NCBI GenBank assembly: GCA_033026295.1
Contig: CM065168.1
Coordinates: 25,966,306 to 26,030,305, forward strand
Direction: 5' to 3'
DNA from: Channa striata
Taxonomy: Eukaryota; Chordata; Actinopteri; Anabantiformes; Channidae
DNA length: 64,000 nt
The notes beneath the pieces were generated by a model, which worked only from the letters and a program-made list of their open reading frames with translations, was not told where the DNA came from and searched no databases. Within the stretch, counting starts at the first letter, position 1. Every line of letters begins with the position of its first letter. Below, piece by piece: positions 20,143 through 32,057 of the stretch. The position numbers and the translations under genes are program-made.

Positions 20143-22600
20143 TTGAAACTCCTTTCTAAGGATAAACGTCGTAGTAGATTATTATTCATGCAGGAGCAAA
20201 TGACGCCCGATTATGCAGGAGTTAATCATAATAACTTTATAAAAGTTATGACACCTCTTACTGAACAAAAACCTAAAACAATTAAATGTGGATTATTAAA
20301 TATCAGATCTATCTCATCTAAATCTCTGTTAGTAAATGACTTGATAAGCAATCATCAATTAAATTTATTTTGTCTTACTGAAACTTGGTTGCAGCAGGAA
20401 GAATATGTTAGTTTAAATGAGTCGACCCCCCTAAGTCATGTTAACTCATGTTAGCAGGAATCTATTGCTCAAGCTTACCAATAAACACTAGACCTTAAAA
20501 TAGGGCCAGAGTGGGCGACATCAAATCATATTTGAAACTCCTATCTAAGGATAAACGTAGATACATTAAGATTATTATTCATGCAGAGGTGAATAATCAA
20601 ATTTTACAAACTAAAAATGATCACAAGAGGAGTTAATCATAATAACTTATTAAAAGATCAAGAGCTTCCACGCCACTTCCTTTCTAGTGGCAAGAATCGC
20701 GCTTAACCTGGAAAAAGAGTTTATACTTATACAAATTAGCTCTCCGTAAAACCAGAACAGCATATTATTCTTCACTAATGGAGGAAAATAAGAACAATCA
20801 CCGGTTTCTTTTCAGCACTGTAGCCAGGCTAACTAAGAGCCATAGTTCAGTTGAAACTAGTATTCCCTTAATGCTATGCAGCAATGACTTCATGACTTTC
20901 TTCACAAATAAAATTGTAGCTATTAGAAACAAAATTCACCAGACCCTCCCCACAAATACAACAGAATTAGAATCATCAGTAAGGCTTCAGTCCCTTTTAG
21001 ACTGCTTTGTGCCCATAGATCTTCCTGAGCTAACTTCAACTATTATGGCATCAACACCAACAACATGTCTGAAGACCCTATTCCAGTTAGAGTGCTCAAT
21101 GATCTACCCTTTTAGACACATTTGTATTAGATATCATTAATCTATCTTTACAAACAGGATATGTACCAAAGACCTATTAGGTAGCTGTAATCAAACTTCT
21201 ACTTAAAAAACCTTGTCTGGATCCAGGTGTCTTACCCAATTACAGAACAATATCCAATCTCCCCTTTATTTCTAAAATACTTGAAAAAGTAGTTGTAAAT
21301 CAATTATGTGACCACCTGCACAGAAACGACTTGTTTGAAGAATTTCAGTCAGTATTAAAGTTCGTCATAGCACAGAAACCGCACTGATTAAAGTCACCAA
21401 TGATCTTCTTCTGGCTTCAGATAATGGACTTGTCTCTATACTAGTTCTGCTAGATCTTAGTGCTGCATTTGACACTATTGATCACAAAATATTATTACAG
21501 AGACTAGAAAATGTAATTGGAATTAAAGAAACTGCACTAAACTAGTTTAAATCTTATCTGCCAGATAGATTCCAGTTTGTTCATTTTAATGATGAATCTT
21601 CCATATACACAAAAGTTAGTTACAAGGCTCTGTGTTAGGACCAATACTATTTACTCTATATATGTCTCCCCTTGGCAACATTATTAGAAAACACTCAACA
21701 AACAAATTTCCATTGCTATGCTGATGACACACAGTTATATCTATCTCTGAAACCTGAAGAAACAAATAATTCAAAAACTACAAGCATGTCTAAAAGACAT
21801 ATGGGACTGGATGACGTATAATTTCCTTCTTATAAACTCTGATAAAACTGAAGATGTTGTGTTTGGCGATGCTGAAAAACTAGTCCATGCATTTGTTACT
21901 TCTAGATTGGACTACTGTTATTCTCTACTTTCAGGCTGCCCCAGTAACTCTCATTTAAAAGCCTTCAATTAATCCAAAATTACAAGATTACTGACTGGGA
22001 TTGGTAAGAGAGATCATATTTCACCTTCATTAGCTGCTCTCCATTGGCTTCCCATTAAATGTAGAATAGAATTTAAAACCTATCTTCTTACCTATAAAGC
22101 TCTAAACCAGGGGTGTCCAAACTTGGTCTGGACCATCGTCATCGAACAACCATTGTCATCGAACAACCTTCTCGATAGCTGCAAAATCCCGGGCGCGTTC
22201 TCCGAACTCTTCAGCCAGAGATGAAATATCTAATGCGCAAAATTCTCGTTTGTGCACTGACATTGCCAAGGGCCGGATGAAATTTGACCACGGGCCGCAT
22301 TTGGCCCCCGGGCCGGACTTTGGACATCCCTGCTCTAAACGCTCCATCATACCTAAAAGATTTCTTTGTACCATATCATCCTAATAGACCACTTCAGTCC
22401 CAAAATGCAGGCCTACTTGTGGTTCCCAGAATTTCCAAAAGTAGACTTGGAGGCAGAGTCTTTAGCTATCAAGCTCCTCTCCTGTGGAACAAGCTCCCGG
22501 TCCAGATTCGGGAAGCAGACACCCTCTCTAGTTTTAAGACTAGGCTCAAAACTTTCCTCTTTGTTAAAGCTTATAGTTATAGTCATGCTTCTATAGGTGT
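20143..22600 (+). pseudogene. ORF2 relic (endonuclease start plus reverse transcriptase)
   Basis: 20143-20454 encodes the first endonuclease blocks (LNIRSISSK, LTETWLQ), after which GDFN and SDH blocks are absent. From about 20700 the RT linker and fingers/palm are readable in alternating frames: NNHRFLFSTVARLTKS, VAVIKLLLKKPCLDP, ISNLPFISKILEKVV, LDLSAAFDTIDHK and YADDTQLYLS. The C-terminal part (22284-22625) follows the hAT insert. Stops and shifts rule out a product. Confidence 0.75.
22108..22332. mobile_element. Non-autonomous hAT element (225 bp) in LINE ORF2
   Basis: It starts CAGGGGTGTCCAAACTTGG and ends CTTTGGACATCCCTG, which form terminal inverted repeats. A perfect 8-bp duplication CTCTAAAC lies at 22100-22107 and 22333-22340. 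The uninterrupted target is visible in the other LINE copies (GCTCTAAACGGTCAAG). The interior contains GGGCCGGATG and GGGCCGCATTTGGCC blocks, typical of widespread vertebrate hAT repeats. No transposase is visible. Confidence 0.9.
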
Positions 22601-23397
22601 AGATTGCTGGGGGACTCTGCACTGAGCCACTTTCCTCTTCTCTTCATTCTCTCCTCTCACCCCATTAATGTCACCACTGTATGACATTAACTCTGTGTCT
22701 TCTTTGTCCCGTAGTCGTCTTTCTCCCTCTCTGTCTCCCCCTCTTTTCTTTCGTTTTCTTTCGTTAAAGGGAGTTTTTCCTCTCCACTGTTGCCTATGGC
22801 TTGCTCAAAGGGGATTTGTTGGGTTTTCTCCAAATGTTTGTATAGTCTTGACTTTATTATGTAAAGTCCCTTATAATGACCTAAATTGTGGCTATACAAA
22901 TAAAGTTGAATTGAATTGCATGGCACTGGTTGCATTTATAATGTGCTGGCTCTTAGCAGATGCATTTAAGTGACTTACATTTATAATGTGTGTGATGTGG
23001 CCAGATTTGCATGCCCTGAGGATGGATTATAAGGCCTTTGGTGATACCATGCAACACATGCAAAATAAAAAGTGACGCAAAAAGCTAAAAAAAAAAACTA
23101 AAATACAAAAAAAAAAAAAAAAAAAAACAAGAAAAAAAGCAAAAAAAGCAAACACAGATGGTTGTGTGTTAAAGACACATACACATATTTCAGCTCGGAA
23201 GATTCAGCTTGATAAAAACATAAAAGTACTTTGACATGGTTTAAAATTCTAGTCTGGTAAACTGAATGTAGTGTTACCACTTTGATCTGACTTTAAGACT
23301 GTTGTAATAAATTCTAGCTGGATGTCCTGGATAGGTGATTGTGTTGAAAATAAATTGATCTGCAATCTGTCAGCACCAAATTTTTGTTAAGCTTTAC

Positions 23398-23487
23398 CTT
23401 TGGCAAGGCGTACTTAGGAAACCTCATCTGGACAAACTCAGTCCGGCGATAGGACACATAATGTTTGGTGCGATTTCCAGTGGTGAC
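23398..23487 (-). CDS. sorcs2: sorcs2 exon: VPS10 propeller segment
   Basis: A 90-nt, 30-codon phase 0/0 exon between the acceptor CCATTTCCCAG and the donor GTAAAG. It encodes VTTGNRTKHYVSYRR...YALPK, which contains an NRT glycosylation sequon and the YVSYRR and KYALPK stretches characteristic of SorCS propellers. It sits at the right edge of a 17.4-kb intron full of L2-like LINE copies, and about 480 nt separates it from the 3' tail of the nearest copy, at 22918. Confidence 0.85.
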
Positions 23488-24473
23488 CTGGGAAATGGAA
23501 AAAAAAGTTTGAAATCATGACATGACATTTTATTCTAGTATTTCCTTTATTGTTATATATTCATGAAGCCCCTAAATTCTTGTCTTGTGTGCATTTACAA
23601 AATCTTTCTCTGTGTTGAAGCTTGCCATATGCAAATCTCTCTGTGTTGGGCTTTTTTTTTAATGCTTAATACCTTGTTAATGGCAGTTTGAAATTAACAC
23701 AGGAGTAAGTGCTTAAACTAATTATAAAATTTGCCATAAACAGGAACAAGCTGATTCAAAAGCTTTTGGATCTTAGAAAGTACAGCTTGATACTTTGTAA
23801 AAACTGCTCCTTCAGACAAAGGACATTATTGTTGGTGACACTGTGCTTAAAAGTAAATGCATCAAGGTCTCTTCACAGACCTCAGCATTCCACTCACTAA
23901 CTGGGACCTCTGGGGTAAAGGCTGCCCCCACCCACACCTGCTGGGAGAATGATCATAAAGCTCACAAGTTGCTGAAGCAGAATATACAAACAACTGAGGC
24001 CACAGGCTGTTTTAGCAGTAAGCTTGGTGTAAGAGACAGTGGCGCTGACTGACAGCGACTTAAACAAGAGCTGAATTTGTCAAATTCCAAGTGATGGGCT
24101 CAGATGCCGGCAAGCCACTTTGTCAAACACACTCTCTGTCAGCATTTGGCTTTTTTTGTAAAGTAAGAAGTGCTAAAACTTTTTGCACCTACTGCTTTCA
24201 AAATGTGATGGAGAACTTTTTATTTAGTGCTTCTATTTTGAGCTTTGTGGGAAGAGCTTTTAGTATTCATTTTCTGTCTTTTTCCTCGGAGATTACAACC
24301 ACTGTTTTGATTGAAAAGAACAGAATACAGCTGCTTTTTTCCAAAATGCTGAACAGTGATGAAACAATAAAAGACTTTTTTTTTTCAAATAAGAGCCCCT
24401 GGAGGAAATGCTATCAAGGGTTCTTAAAAGAAATCACTTTCTTAAAAATGGCTGTTGATGTGAGAATAGATGA

Positions 24474-24517
<44 letters not shown>

Positions 24518-25348
24518 CAAAGCCAATACTGCCTCCTTAGCTCTTACTCTGCATATTTCTATTTAACTTTAACTTCAGTAGGCACCATCAACGAGCTGGG
24601 TGCACCACAGTTGACTACTGTATGTTTATTTCAGTCAAGTGTGTATGCTTGACAAAAAACGACGTGAAAACATGGTATATTTCCTGCATTTCAATATTAA
24701 TATCAAGGTTATGGGGAAACATCGTTTTAAAGTGAGTTTATGGGATGTGTGTGAAATCTAATAAACGTCAAGTTGTTTCAGTTGTTTCCCAGTCAGACGT
24801 GAAGTGTTTATATTGTTTATTGTAACAAAAACTAACAAATAAATATTTTGAAGGATTTTCTAAATTTAAATGGGAAAAACAAACAAAAAAGAATTGTTGA
24901 ATATATGACTTTATTCAATATGCTGATATATGTAACTATTACAGACTGTACAAGCTTTAGGTGGTGATATAACACCTCAGGATCTACACTTAAGAAGTAT
25001 AGAAGAGGCACACATAAATACACAAAACACCAACTAGTCATGCAACCCTGTTTTCTAAAATTTGCGTTCCTATACAGCTGAGCTGCAAATATAATTTTTC
25101 GAGCGAATATAGTGATTTAATCCTGGTCTGATGCAACGTATGTTTTTAATGAAAAAAAAAATAATCAGTATCATTAAGGGAAAGGGAGCTGCAAGGAAGT
25201 GGCTGGGAAGGGTGGTAGGTGTCAAAGAATAAGACTGGAGATCGGTTCCTGATAGGTTCAAGCAAGAAAACCACTGATGTTAGTGTTAGAGAAAGACTGT
25301 GGATGTGTTTAAAAGCAATGAAATACATTTTCTGCTAAATGAATTTCA
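23488..25348. other. sorcs2 intron, unique sequence with microsatellite
   Basis: Holds the (TG)n at 24475-24516 and AT-rich sequence. An open stretch at 24091-24540 runs into the TG repeat and has no protein-like features. Confidence 0.5.
24475..24516 (+). repeat. (TG)n microsatellite
   Basis: An uninterrupted run of about 21 TG units. Confidence 0.95.
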
Positions 25349-25565
25349 GAGTTTTCTCCACTTTCCACTCTCCACTCACCCCAACCAGTCAGGGCAGATG
25401 GCTGCCCAACCGGAGCCTGGTTCTGCTGGAGGTTTCAAGGAGGATTTGTTAAGTTTTCTTTAAATGTCTGTATAGTCTTGATTTTATTATGTAAAGTGCC
25501 TTGAGATTGCTTTGTTGTAAATTGGAGCTATCTAAATAAAGTTGAATTGAACTGATTTGAATTGA
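25349..25565 (+). mobile_element. L2-like LINE 3' UTR and tail
   Basis: CTCCACTTTCCACTCTCCAC, CGGAGCCTGGTTCTGCTGG, TAAAGTGCCTTGAGAT and AATAAAGTTGAATTGAACTG match the 3' end of the family. No coding sequence is included. Confidence 0.8.
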
Positions 25566-25855
25566 AAACTTAATTGAGTTTCTGGTGTTACACAAGCCCC
25601 TAATCTTCCTTCTGCCTAAAAACAACCATACAATACTGTTGCTCACACTGTAGTACAGCTGGACATTGTACTGCAGGATCGCATATCCTGGCAAAAAAAA
25701 TAAAATAAAAAAGTATATATTCCAAGATTGAATATTTTGGAGGACATAAATATACATGTATTGGTACCATTTCATTATTATGTTCAGTATCAGTATGTTT
25801 GCAACTGTCAATTTACATAACATGTCAACATATTCTACAAAACACCAACTCGTCA

Positions 25856-25925
25856 TACAGTGGAGTGGGAAAACTGCCTTTAGTGGAAGAAACCTCCTGC
25901 AGAACCAGGTTCCGGGTCGTCGGCC
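25856..25925 (-). mobile_element. Small inverted L2-like LINE 3' UTR piece
   Basis: GGAAGAAACCTCCTGCAGAA and CCAGGTTCCGGGTCGTCGG are the complement of the GGTTTCTTCC... 3' UTR block seen in other copies. It lies about 290 bp from a plus-strand 3' end of the same family. Confidence 0.6.
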
Positions 25926-26999
25926 AACTGCCTTGTGTCCATCACAAAAAAAAAAAACGTTCCTCGAGAAAACATTTGCAGTTTTGCAGTTGTATATGAA
26001 CGTAATTTTAGGAGACAGGGTTGCTCAGATGCTTCTGTGAAGCAAATATTTCATTCTTACTCTGTTTTTAGCCTAATTAACAGGTTTATTATCTTTAATA
26101 TCTGATGATATGCAGGCTGATTGTTACATCTATTTTATCACTGCTGAGAAAACACTATTTATAGTATATATAGTTTTTAGCCATACCTTAATAAGATGTG
26201 ACATGCAAGCTTTCAATGATTTTAATTCTGCACTCATGATTGATATTAACTCCAGTCGTACTGTCTGTACCCTGATCCCTGTCTTTGCTTGAGGCTTGCA
26301 GCTCTAGGAGACATTAGTCATTAGTAGCATGACACCAAGTTCTGAGTGAATTGTTTGTGGTTTAGTTGCATTGTGGAAAATACTGGCATCAGATTTTGAA
26401 AAGAAATGGAATAAGAAATCTCTGGTTAAGCTAGATGTAAGACTTTTATCTTTTAATTTATGGCCAAACGAGGCCAAATGCGCCCTACCTATTAGTGATT
26501 TAGCAATAGTGGGAGTACAGGAAGGATAACCCCTGAAGGATAAGGACTGTTCTAATGTTGCCTAATGAGGATGCAATTCTTCTCACATGCATTCAATCCA
26601 CATCTATACACACACACACAAACACATACACTCATTTACACAAGCACTATGGGGATTTTGCTCTTCTATACTAGCTCATGTATATTCTTATCACATGCAA
26701 ATAGGTTTCAGCTCTCAGCCTCCTCAGAGTGAACAGTACTGTACAGCATGGTAAGTCAATTATAGACAAGGCAATATTAATTTCTGCACACTGTCACAAA
26801 TAGTAATACCCCCCTTTCAAGCAGACAGTAGCGTTTGTTATCTGAGCAATAGAGTTTATCAGTAAAACTGACAGAAAGCCTTGGTTGTGCATGCAAACAC
26901 AACATCAACAGATTAGATATACAGACAGATATAAAATCTGCACAAATACTAAATAACAAGGTTGATGTAAGTTTGGCTAAGACATATTTACAGTTAAAT
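25926..26999. other. sorcs2 intron, unique sequence
   Basis: AT-rich non-coding sequence with a short ACACAC stretch near 26607. Nothing else recognised. Confidence 0.5.
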
Positions 27000-27229
27000 G
27001 GTCTGCACTTATATAGCGCTTTTCTACCTGTTGGTACTCAAGGCACTTCACACTGGTTCTTATCTACCCATATTGTGTGCACACACATGCACACAATAAT
27101 ACACCAACTAAGTGGGGTTCGGTGTCTTGCTCAAGGACACTTTGAAATGTGACCAGAGTAGCCAGGGATTGAACCAGCAACCGTAGGATTGGTGGATGAC
27201 CATGCTACTAACTACACCACAGTCGCCCC
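27000..27229 (-). mobile_element. tRNA-derived SINE, near complete
   Basis: On the minus strand it begins with GGGGCGACTGTGGTGTAGTT (A-box region) and a B-box-like GGTTCAATCCC, then GTGTCCTTGAGCAAGACACC, and ends AGCGCTATATAAGTGCAGAC. This is the same family as 53264-53541 in the opposite orientation. Confidence 0.85.
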
Positions 27230-27709
27230 AGTTGCCATTGTTACATTATTTTAATATTTTAAAATAAGCATGCATTTAAGCATTCTAACATTTAAGTACT
27301 ACATTTACTAACCTACATTTATAATGGCATCAGACTTCTTTGAATGAACTGCTTTAAGATAAAGAGTGTTGTTCATGTTTCAATGTGAAACAATGACAAC
27401 AACTGGCAACTGAGGGATGGACAACCCAAAAACAGGCATGAAGGCACAAAAGTCCTGGTATTTTTAGCTGCCTTCAGTTAACAGACCCTATAAATGATCA
27501 CAAAGGCTCAGTCTAAGTTAGTTCATTAAAGAATATGAACACATTTACTACTTTCAAATTTAAAATCGTGTTTTAAAGTTTTATTTCATAAAAAAAATTC
27601 AGAATCATGAAACCTTTGCATTCAAAAACACAGTCAGTTGAACATAACAATCAGCACAAAACTGTTTTTTAACATTAAGATAATTTAGAAACACATTTAT
27701 GATCTTTAC

Positions 27710-27828
27710 CTTGACAAATATGTACTCGTCCTGCACGAGCAGTGAGTTGTGATCGATTTTGCCGAGGAACTGAGCCGTCACCATTTTGTCTGAACAGTTC
27801 TGGATGAGACAGGTAACATACAGGTAAC
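27710..27828 (-). CDS. sorcs2: sorcs2 exon: VPS10 propeller, paired Cys and N-glycosylation site
   Basis: A 119-nt exon following TTTGACTGCAG and ending AAG before GTAAAG. Two bases complete a Gly codon, then 39 codons run from YLYVTCLIQNCSDKM to DEYIFVK. Cys-x4-Cys (CLIQNC) matches a conserved cysteine pair of SorCS VPS10 domains, and NCS is an N-glycosylation sequon expected on the luminal side. The exon ends in phase 0. Its sequence matches the SorCS2-type propeller closely, including the acidic DEYIF end. Confidence 0.85.
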
Positions 27829-29179
27829 CTGCAGTCAAACATTGGAATAAAAGGGAAAAAAAAACTGTTACTGTTGGTTAAATAAATAAATATAAAAATA
27901 AACCAATATATATGTTCCTGTGCATTTGCATAGTGATGTTACAATAAATACACTGATATAATAAATACTATATTTACGTTCATAACATTCATCTCAATAA
28001 AGCTTGGGGATTCAAAAGTGCTGGACCTTAAAACAAGCCTGCAAACCAACACATAGCCACAGAGAAAAAAAAGCAGTAATGGACAAGGGAGTACATGTGA
28101 CTACAAAAATTGAGACCTTATTTTCAAACTCTATAAGATATGACAGCCTCCACATAGACTTATAGAAGTTCTAGCATACCAATGGCCAGAAGGGATTATC
28201 CTCGCAGAGACACACACAGAGGTTAGATCCCGTTGCAAAGCTTATCCACTATTAAATTTCAACCAGCAGCTGCATCAGTAACATTGGCTGCTGAAATTCA
28301 GACATTATTTCTCCTCCCAGAGGTGACAAGTTGGCAATAGGGGGCCTCACTACTACTGTAGGTGTGAACTGCAGAACTGCACACATAAACACACATTATA
28401 TGTTAGGATGTGAGCTTCAAAATAAACTATTACTTGAATTGCATTCAATTACAAAAATAGCTGTGGATCTTCTAGAAAGTTCATTTAGCTACTGTATAGA
28501 CAGACATGGTATTATTGAGAAATTGTGTAATATTGACTCTATTATTACAGCCACAAAACAAATGCTCAGAAAAGGATATGTAGGTTTATATTTGACAAGG
28601 CAATCTGCCGATAAAAAAAATATTTTCCTGTAGATTTCAAGAGATTTTACCCTAATAAAGGATAAGGGAGCTCATGAAAGAGGATCCAATTTTCGTGCTG
28701 CCATAAAAATATACAAGATGACATAGTCTACATTTGATCAGCTTTTTGACAAGAACAAGATGATAGCAGTACAGTTACTTCAGGATTGTGTGAAATCTGC
28801 TGAGTTGCACACGATAGGATGAACAAAGTATGGCAGGTCTGATTGCTCCAAGTCCAATTATCTCTCTGAACATGGAAGCAAGTGGAGGAAATAAGAAGGA
28901 GGTGAGGACTCCATGTGGTGCTACGCAGCCCCAGAAAGAGCTCTCATGCCCGAGTAGTAGGCCCAGACAGACAGCCTCTTCTGTTCACTCTTCACATCAC
29001 AGGAAGCCTTGTTTGAGCTGACAGCTTTTACAGGCAGCATCTCTGTGTGAAGCTTAGAAGACTGCAGTTCTCCTCAAGGAATAAGTGTTTTTATTTTTCT
29101 AGAAGGGAAATGTATAGAAAAATCAAACTGCAAACACATATCTGAGGAATGCTGAGGAATGCTTGCACTTGACAAGCAT
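27829..29179. other. sorcs2 intron, unique sequence
   Basis: Non-coding sequence with scattered stops. The longest open stretch (28331-28633) does not resemble a protein. A LINE copy begins at 29180. Confidence 0.5.
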
Positions 29180-30228
29180 TGCGGTAAGCGTATTGTGTCA
29201 TTTCCTGTTTTGTCACACTGTTTTGGGTCTCTGCTGAAGGATTGTTCACTGGTTAATTGTAGCTCTTGTTTTCTAAATTAGTGATTTATCTGTGTATAAA
29301 CTATCGCCATCACATAAACTATCACTTGGGGCATAAGATTTGTTTACGCAAACACCTTCTCTCCTGAAATAACTAAACAAACTAGCTAACGCTAACTATA
29401 CCTGATCGATCTACCTTCGTTAGCCTAGCACCTAGCAATGGCTTCTCCGTCTCCTTCTCTCTCTCCTCTGACTTGTTCTGTCTGCCACATGTTTAGTTTT
29501 TCCTCTGCCTCCTTTAGTGATAATGCTACTTGTAATAAATGTAAGATTATTGCAGCTTTGGAAGCGAGGCTTTCTGAATTGGAAGCTCTGCTCCGCACCA
29601 TGACAAACAATCCAGCTAGTCAGGCCCCGGTAGCTGGTGCCGACCAACCTAGCATAGCCACTGTTAGATTAGCCACTGCTAGCTGTTCCCCAGCATTACC
29701 CGAGCAGCCGGGAAGCCAGGCCGGCTGGGTGACGGTTCGTAAGCGATCTAATGCTAAACAGACGCCCCAGGTTCACCACCAGCCGGTTCACGTTTCTAAT
29801 CGATTTTCCCCACTCAGCGACACACCCGCTGAGGAACGAACTCTGGTAATTGGCGACTCCATAGTCAGAAACGTGAAGTTAGAGACGCCAGCGGCCATAG
29901 TCCAATGTTACCCTGGGGCCAGAGCGGGCGACATCGAATCCTATTTGAAACTCCTGTCTAAGGATAAACGTAGATACCGTAAGATTATCATTCATGCAGG
30001 AACAAATGACGCCCGATTACGCAAATCGGAGGTCACTAAAACTAATATTGAATCGGTGTGTAACTTTGCGAAGACAATGTCGGACTCCGTAGTTTTCTCT
30101 GGACCCCTGCCAAATCTGATCAGTGACGACATGTATATCCGCATGTCGTCATTCAACCGCTGGCTGTCTAGGTGGTGTCCAGCAAACGATGTGTGCTACA
30201 TAGACAATTGGAAAAGTTTTTGGGTCTA
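29180..30228 (+). mobile_element. L2-like LINE copy: 5' UTR and ORF1 only
   Basis: The shared 5' leader (GCGGTAAGCGTATTGTG) is followed by a nearly complete ORF1. The copy is then cut at about 30228, where an unrelated minus-strand CR1/L2-group LINE fragment begins. No ORF2, 3' UTR or tail follows, so this end is a rearrangement or insertion junction rather than normal 3' priming. Confidence 0.8.
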
Positions 30229-30229
30229 G
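29438..30229 (+). CDS. LINE ORF1: zinc-finger-like motif plus SGNH esterase domain (3' truncated)
   Basis: This is the longest ORF1 in the window at 263 codons. Cys13, 16, 32 and 35 form CxxC-x15-CxxC. Residues 36-56 are a Leu/Glu-rich likely coiled coil. A Pro/Ala/Gln-rich spacer follows to about residue 130. An SGNH-hydrolase-type esterase then starts, with GDS at 139-141 (nucleophile Ser141) and HAGTND at 186-191. The block carrying the catalytic Asp/His (DGIHPT in the copy at 55060) is lost because the frame ends WKSFWV at the junction. Esterase-containing ORF1 proteins are known in CR1/L2-group LINEs. Their role, possibly RNP or membrane association, is not settled. Confidence 0.75.
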   Translation: MASPSPSLSPLTCSVCHMFSFSSASFSDNATCNKCKIIAALEARLSELEALLRTMTNNPASQAPVAGADQPSIATVRLATASCSPALPEQPGSQAGWVTVRKRSNAKQTPQVHHQPVHVSNRFSPLSDTPAEERTLVIGDSIVRNVKLETPAAIVQCYPGARAGDIESYLKLLSKDKRRYRKIIIHAGTNDARLRKSEVTKTNIESVCNFAKTMSDSVVFSGPLPNLISDDMYIRMSSFNRWLSRWCPANDVCYIDNWKSFWV

Positions 30230-31670
30230 TGTCGAAAGGAGAAAACCCTTCAGGTGTGCCAGGATCAAGCGCTCAAAGCGCTTCATAATGATTGGTGTGA
30301 GTGCTAAAGGGCCGTTCAGGCATGTTGGGCTAGAGTGTTTCAGCACTGGCAAAATGGCGGTGGATTTAAAGCATGTTGGCACAGCTGCCTGGTCAAGGGA
30401 CATGTTAAAAATGTCTGTGAATACCCCAGTAAGCTGTGGTGTAGATGTAGGTGAGTGGTTGGTTGATGGAGTGATTTTGGTGGCAAGTTCTTTGTTGTCT
30501 CCTTCAAAGCGAACATTCAGTCATTAAGCTGGTTCAGGAAGGAGACATTTGTGTCTGCGAGGATGGAGTTGCTGCGTTTGTAGTCAGTAATGGCCTGGAT
30601 GCCCTGCTCTTCAGATTTGCCCTGGAAGTGCTGTAGCCTCCTTCAGCAGGAGGCGCACCTCCTTGTTTATTCATGGCTTCTAACTTGGGTATATAACACT
30701 GTCTATGGTGGCATTAATGTAATCCAGAACAGAGGAAGTGTAGGTGTTATGTCCATGTGAGAGCCACTGGTGGACTGAGAAGCAAACATACTCCAAGCTG
30801 TTTGTTATAACCTATCCTGGAGCCTGAATTCAGCCCACGCTGCCCCCACTTTGATGGTTCTTTACACCGTTGATGAGGGGTGAGTACTTGGGGGTGAGGA
30901 ACAAAGAAAGGTGATCTCATTGTCCCAAGTTAGGGAGGGGGGGCTTCGGCCATGTGTGTGTATACATGGTCCAACGTTTTGTTTCCTCTGGTGTGACAAG
31001 AAACATTTTGGGGAAATTTGGGGAGCACTGCCTTAATGTTAGGGTGATTAAAATCTTCAGCAACAATAAATGCAGCCTCCGGGTGAGCAGTCGGTTGTTT
31101 GCTGAGAGCCCAGTGGTGTTCATTCATAGCAAGCTTGGCATCAGCATCGGGAGGAACGTAAGCAACAGTTATAATGGTGGAGGTGAACTCCCATGACAGA
31201 TAAAATGGTCTACACTTGAGAAACTCTTGGTGAGCTGAGCAGTGTCTCCCAACAGTGACAGAGTCCGTGCAACAAGCTTTGTTAAAATAAATGCCATAAA
31301 TGTCCTCCTCCTCTGGTCTTACCGGAGTCACCTGCCATTCTGTCTGCCCAGAACGTGTGGTGGTTAGCTAGGGCAATAGCGTTGTCTGGTATACCACTGT
31401 TTAGCCAAGTTTTGGTGAAGATTATGACGTTGCAGTTCCAGAGTGTCTTGCTGTGGTGTATGTGAATGGACTCAGGAATAAGTCGAAGATTGTTGATAAA
31501 ACTATGGGAAATGTTCAAACCAATATCCAGAAGCTCCTGTCGGGTGTACAATGTAAATGATCTACTGTTCTGCATGAACAGACCACAAATGGGCAGAAAA
31601 AGTACTGCAAAAATGCAGAAACTGGAAAGACACTGAGCCTCGCAGGGTGTGCGCCACCATCTTGGTCTTA
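30229..31670 (-). mobile_element. CR1/L2-group LINE fragment (5' UTR, endonuclease, RT start)
   Basis: On the minus strand it starts AAGATGGTGGCGCACACC at about 31668. Its leader matches 3600-3814, followed by an endonuclease with IIFTKTWLNSGIPDN (31282-31575), AAFIVAEDFNHPN and SCHTRGNKTLDHVY (30917-31331). A small RT piece (VLKHSSP, PIIMKRFERLILAHLK) follows at 30403-30149. Much is deleted. In the endonuclease block the usual GDFN reads EDFN. It is the same family as the outer element at 1-778 and 3415-3814. Confidence 0.7.
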
Positions 31671-32057
31671 AAAAGTTGGGGAGTTAAGCATAAATTGTCT
31701 GTATGTCACTCAGCTGATAATCAAGATTTGATCTTGTTGCTCCAGGGGCCCCCTTGTCTCCCCTCCTTAACTAACTTTCTATTGACCCTTGCCAACAAAA
31801 AGAACAACAACCCTCCCCATCAAGGTCAACCATTCATGTGCTCTATTACATGCATTAACACTGCAGGCAATATCAAGACTAGCACATTATAATTCTCCAC
31901 ATCAGTGTAGAACATACAGTACAGTGTGTGAAAACTGGAGACACAGTCAGTGAATTATCACCATTTACCTACCAAGTGTGGTGGTGAGAGACTCAAAACT
32001 TTAAATGCCTGATCACACCAGAGGAGATAAAACCACTATGTTTTCATTTAATAAAGG

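Larger units (their letters stand above)
19402..22918 (+). mobile_element. L2-like LINE copy with shuffled ORF1/endonuclease and hAT insert
   Basis: It has the shared 5' leader, then an ORF1 start (ATG 19650) whose esterase core is deleted. A shortened endonuclease start follows (20143-20454). Next comes another ORF1 piece (GGCGACATCAAATCATATTTG region, 20500-20590) out of order, then a jump into the ORF2 linker. The RT follows from about 20700 to 22600 and includes YADDTQLYLSLK near 21720. A 225-bp hAT element interrupts it. The 3' UTR and tail end at about 22918. Confidence 0.8.

Noticed and set aside
22156..22374. Minus-strand open stretch within the hAT element
   Set aside because: It crosses the element border into LINE sequence, so it is not a conserved ORF. 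No transposase motif is present.
24091..24540. Plus-strand open stretch of 149 codons
   Set aside because: It ends in a (TG)n run translated as VCVCVC, has no recognisable domain and lies in a sorcs2 intron.
28331..28633. Plus-strand 100-codon open stretch
   Set aside because: No domain, no splice logic, and AT-rich intronic composition.
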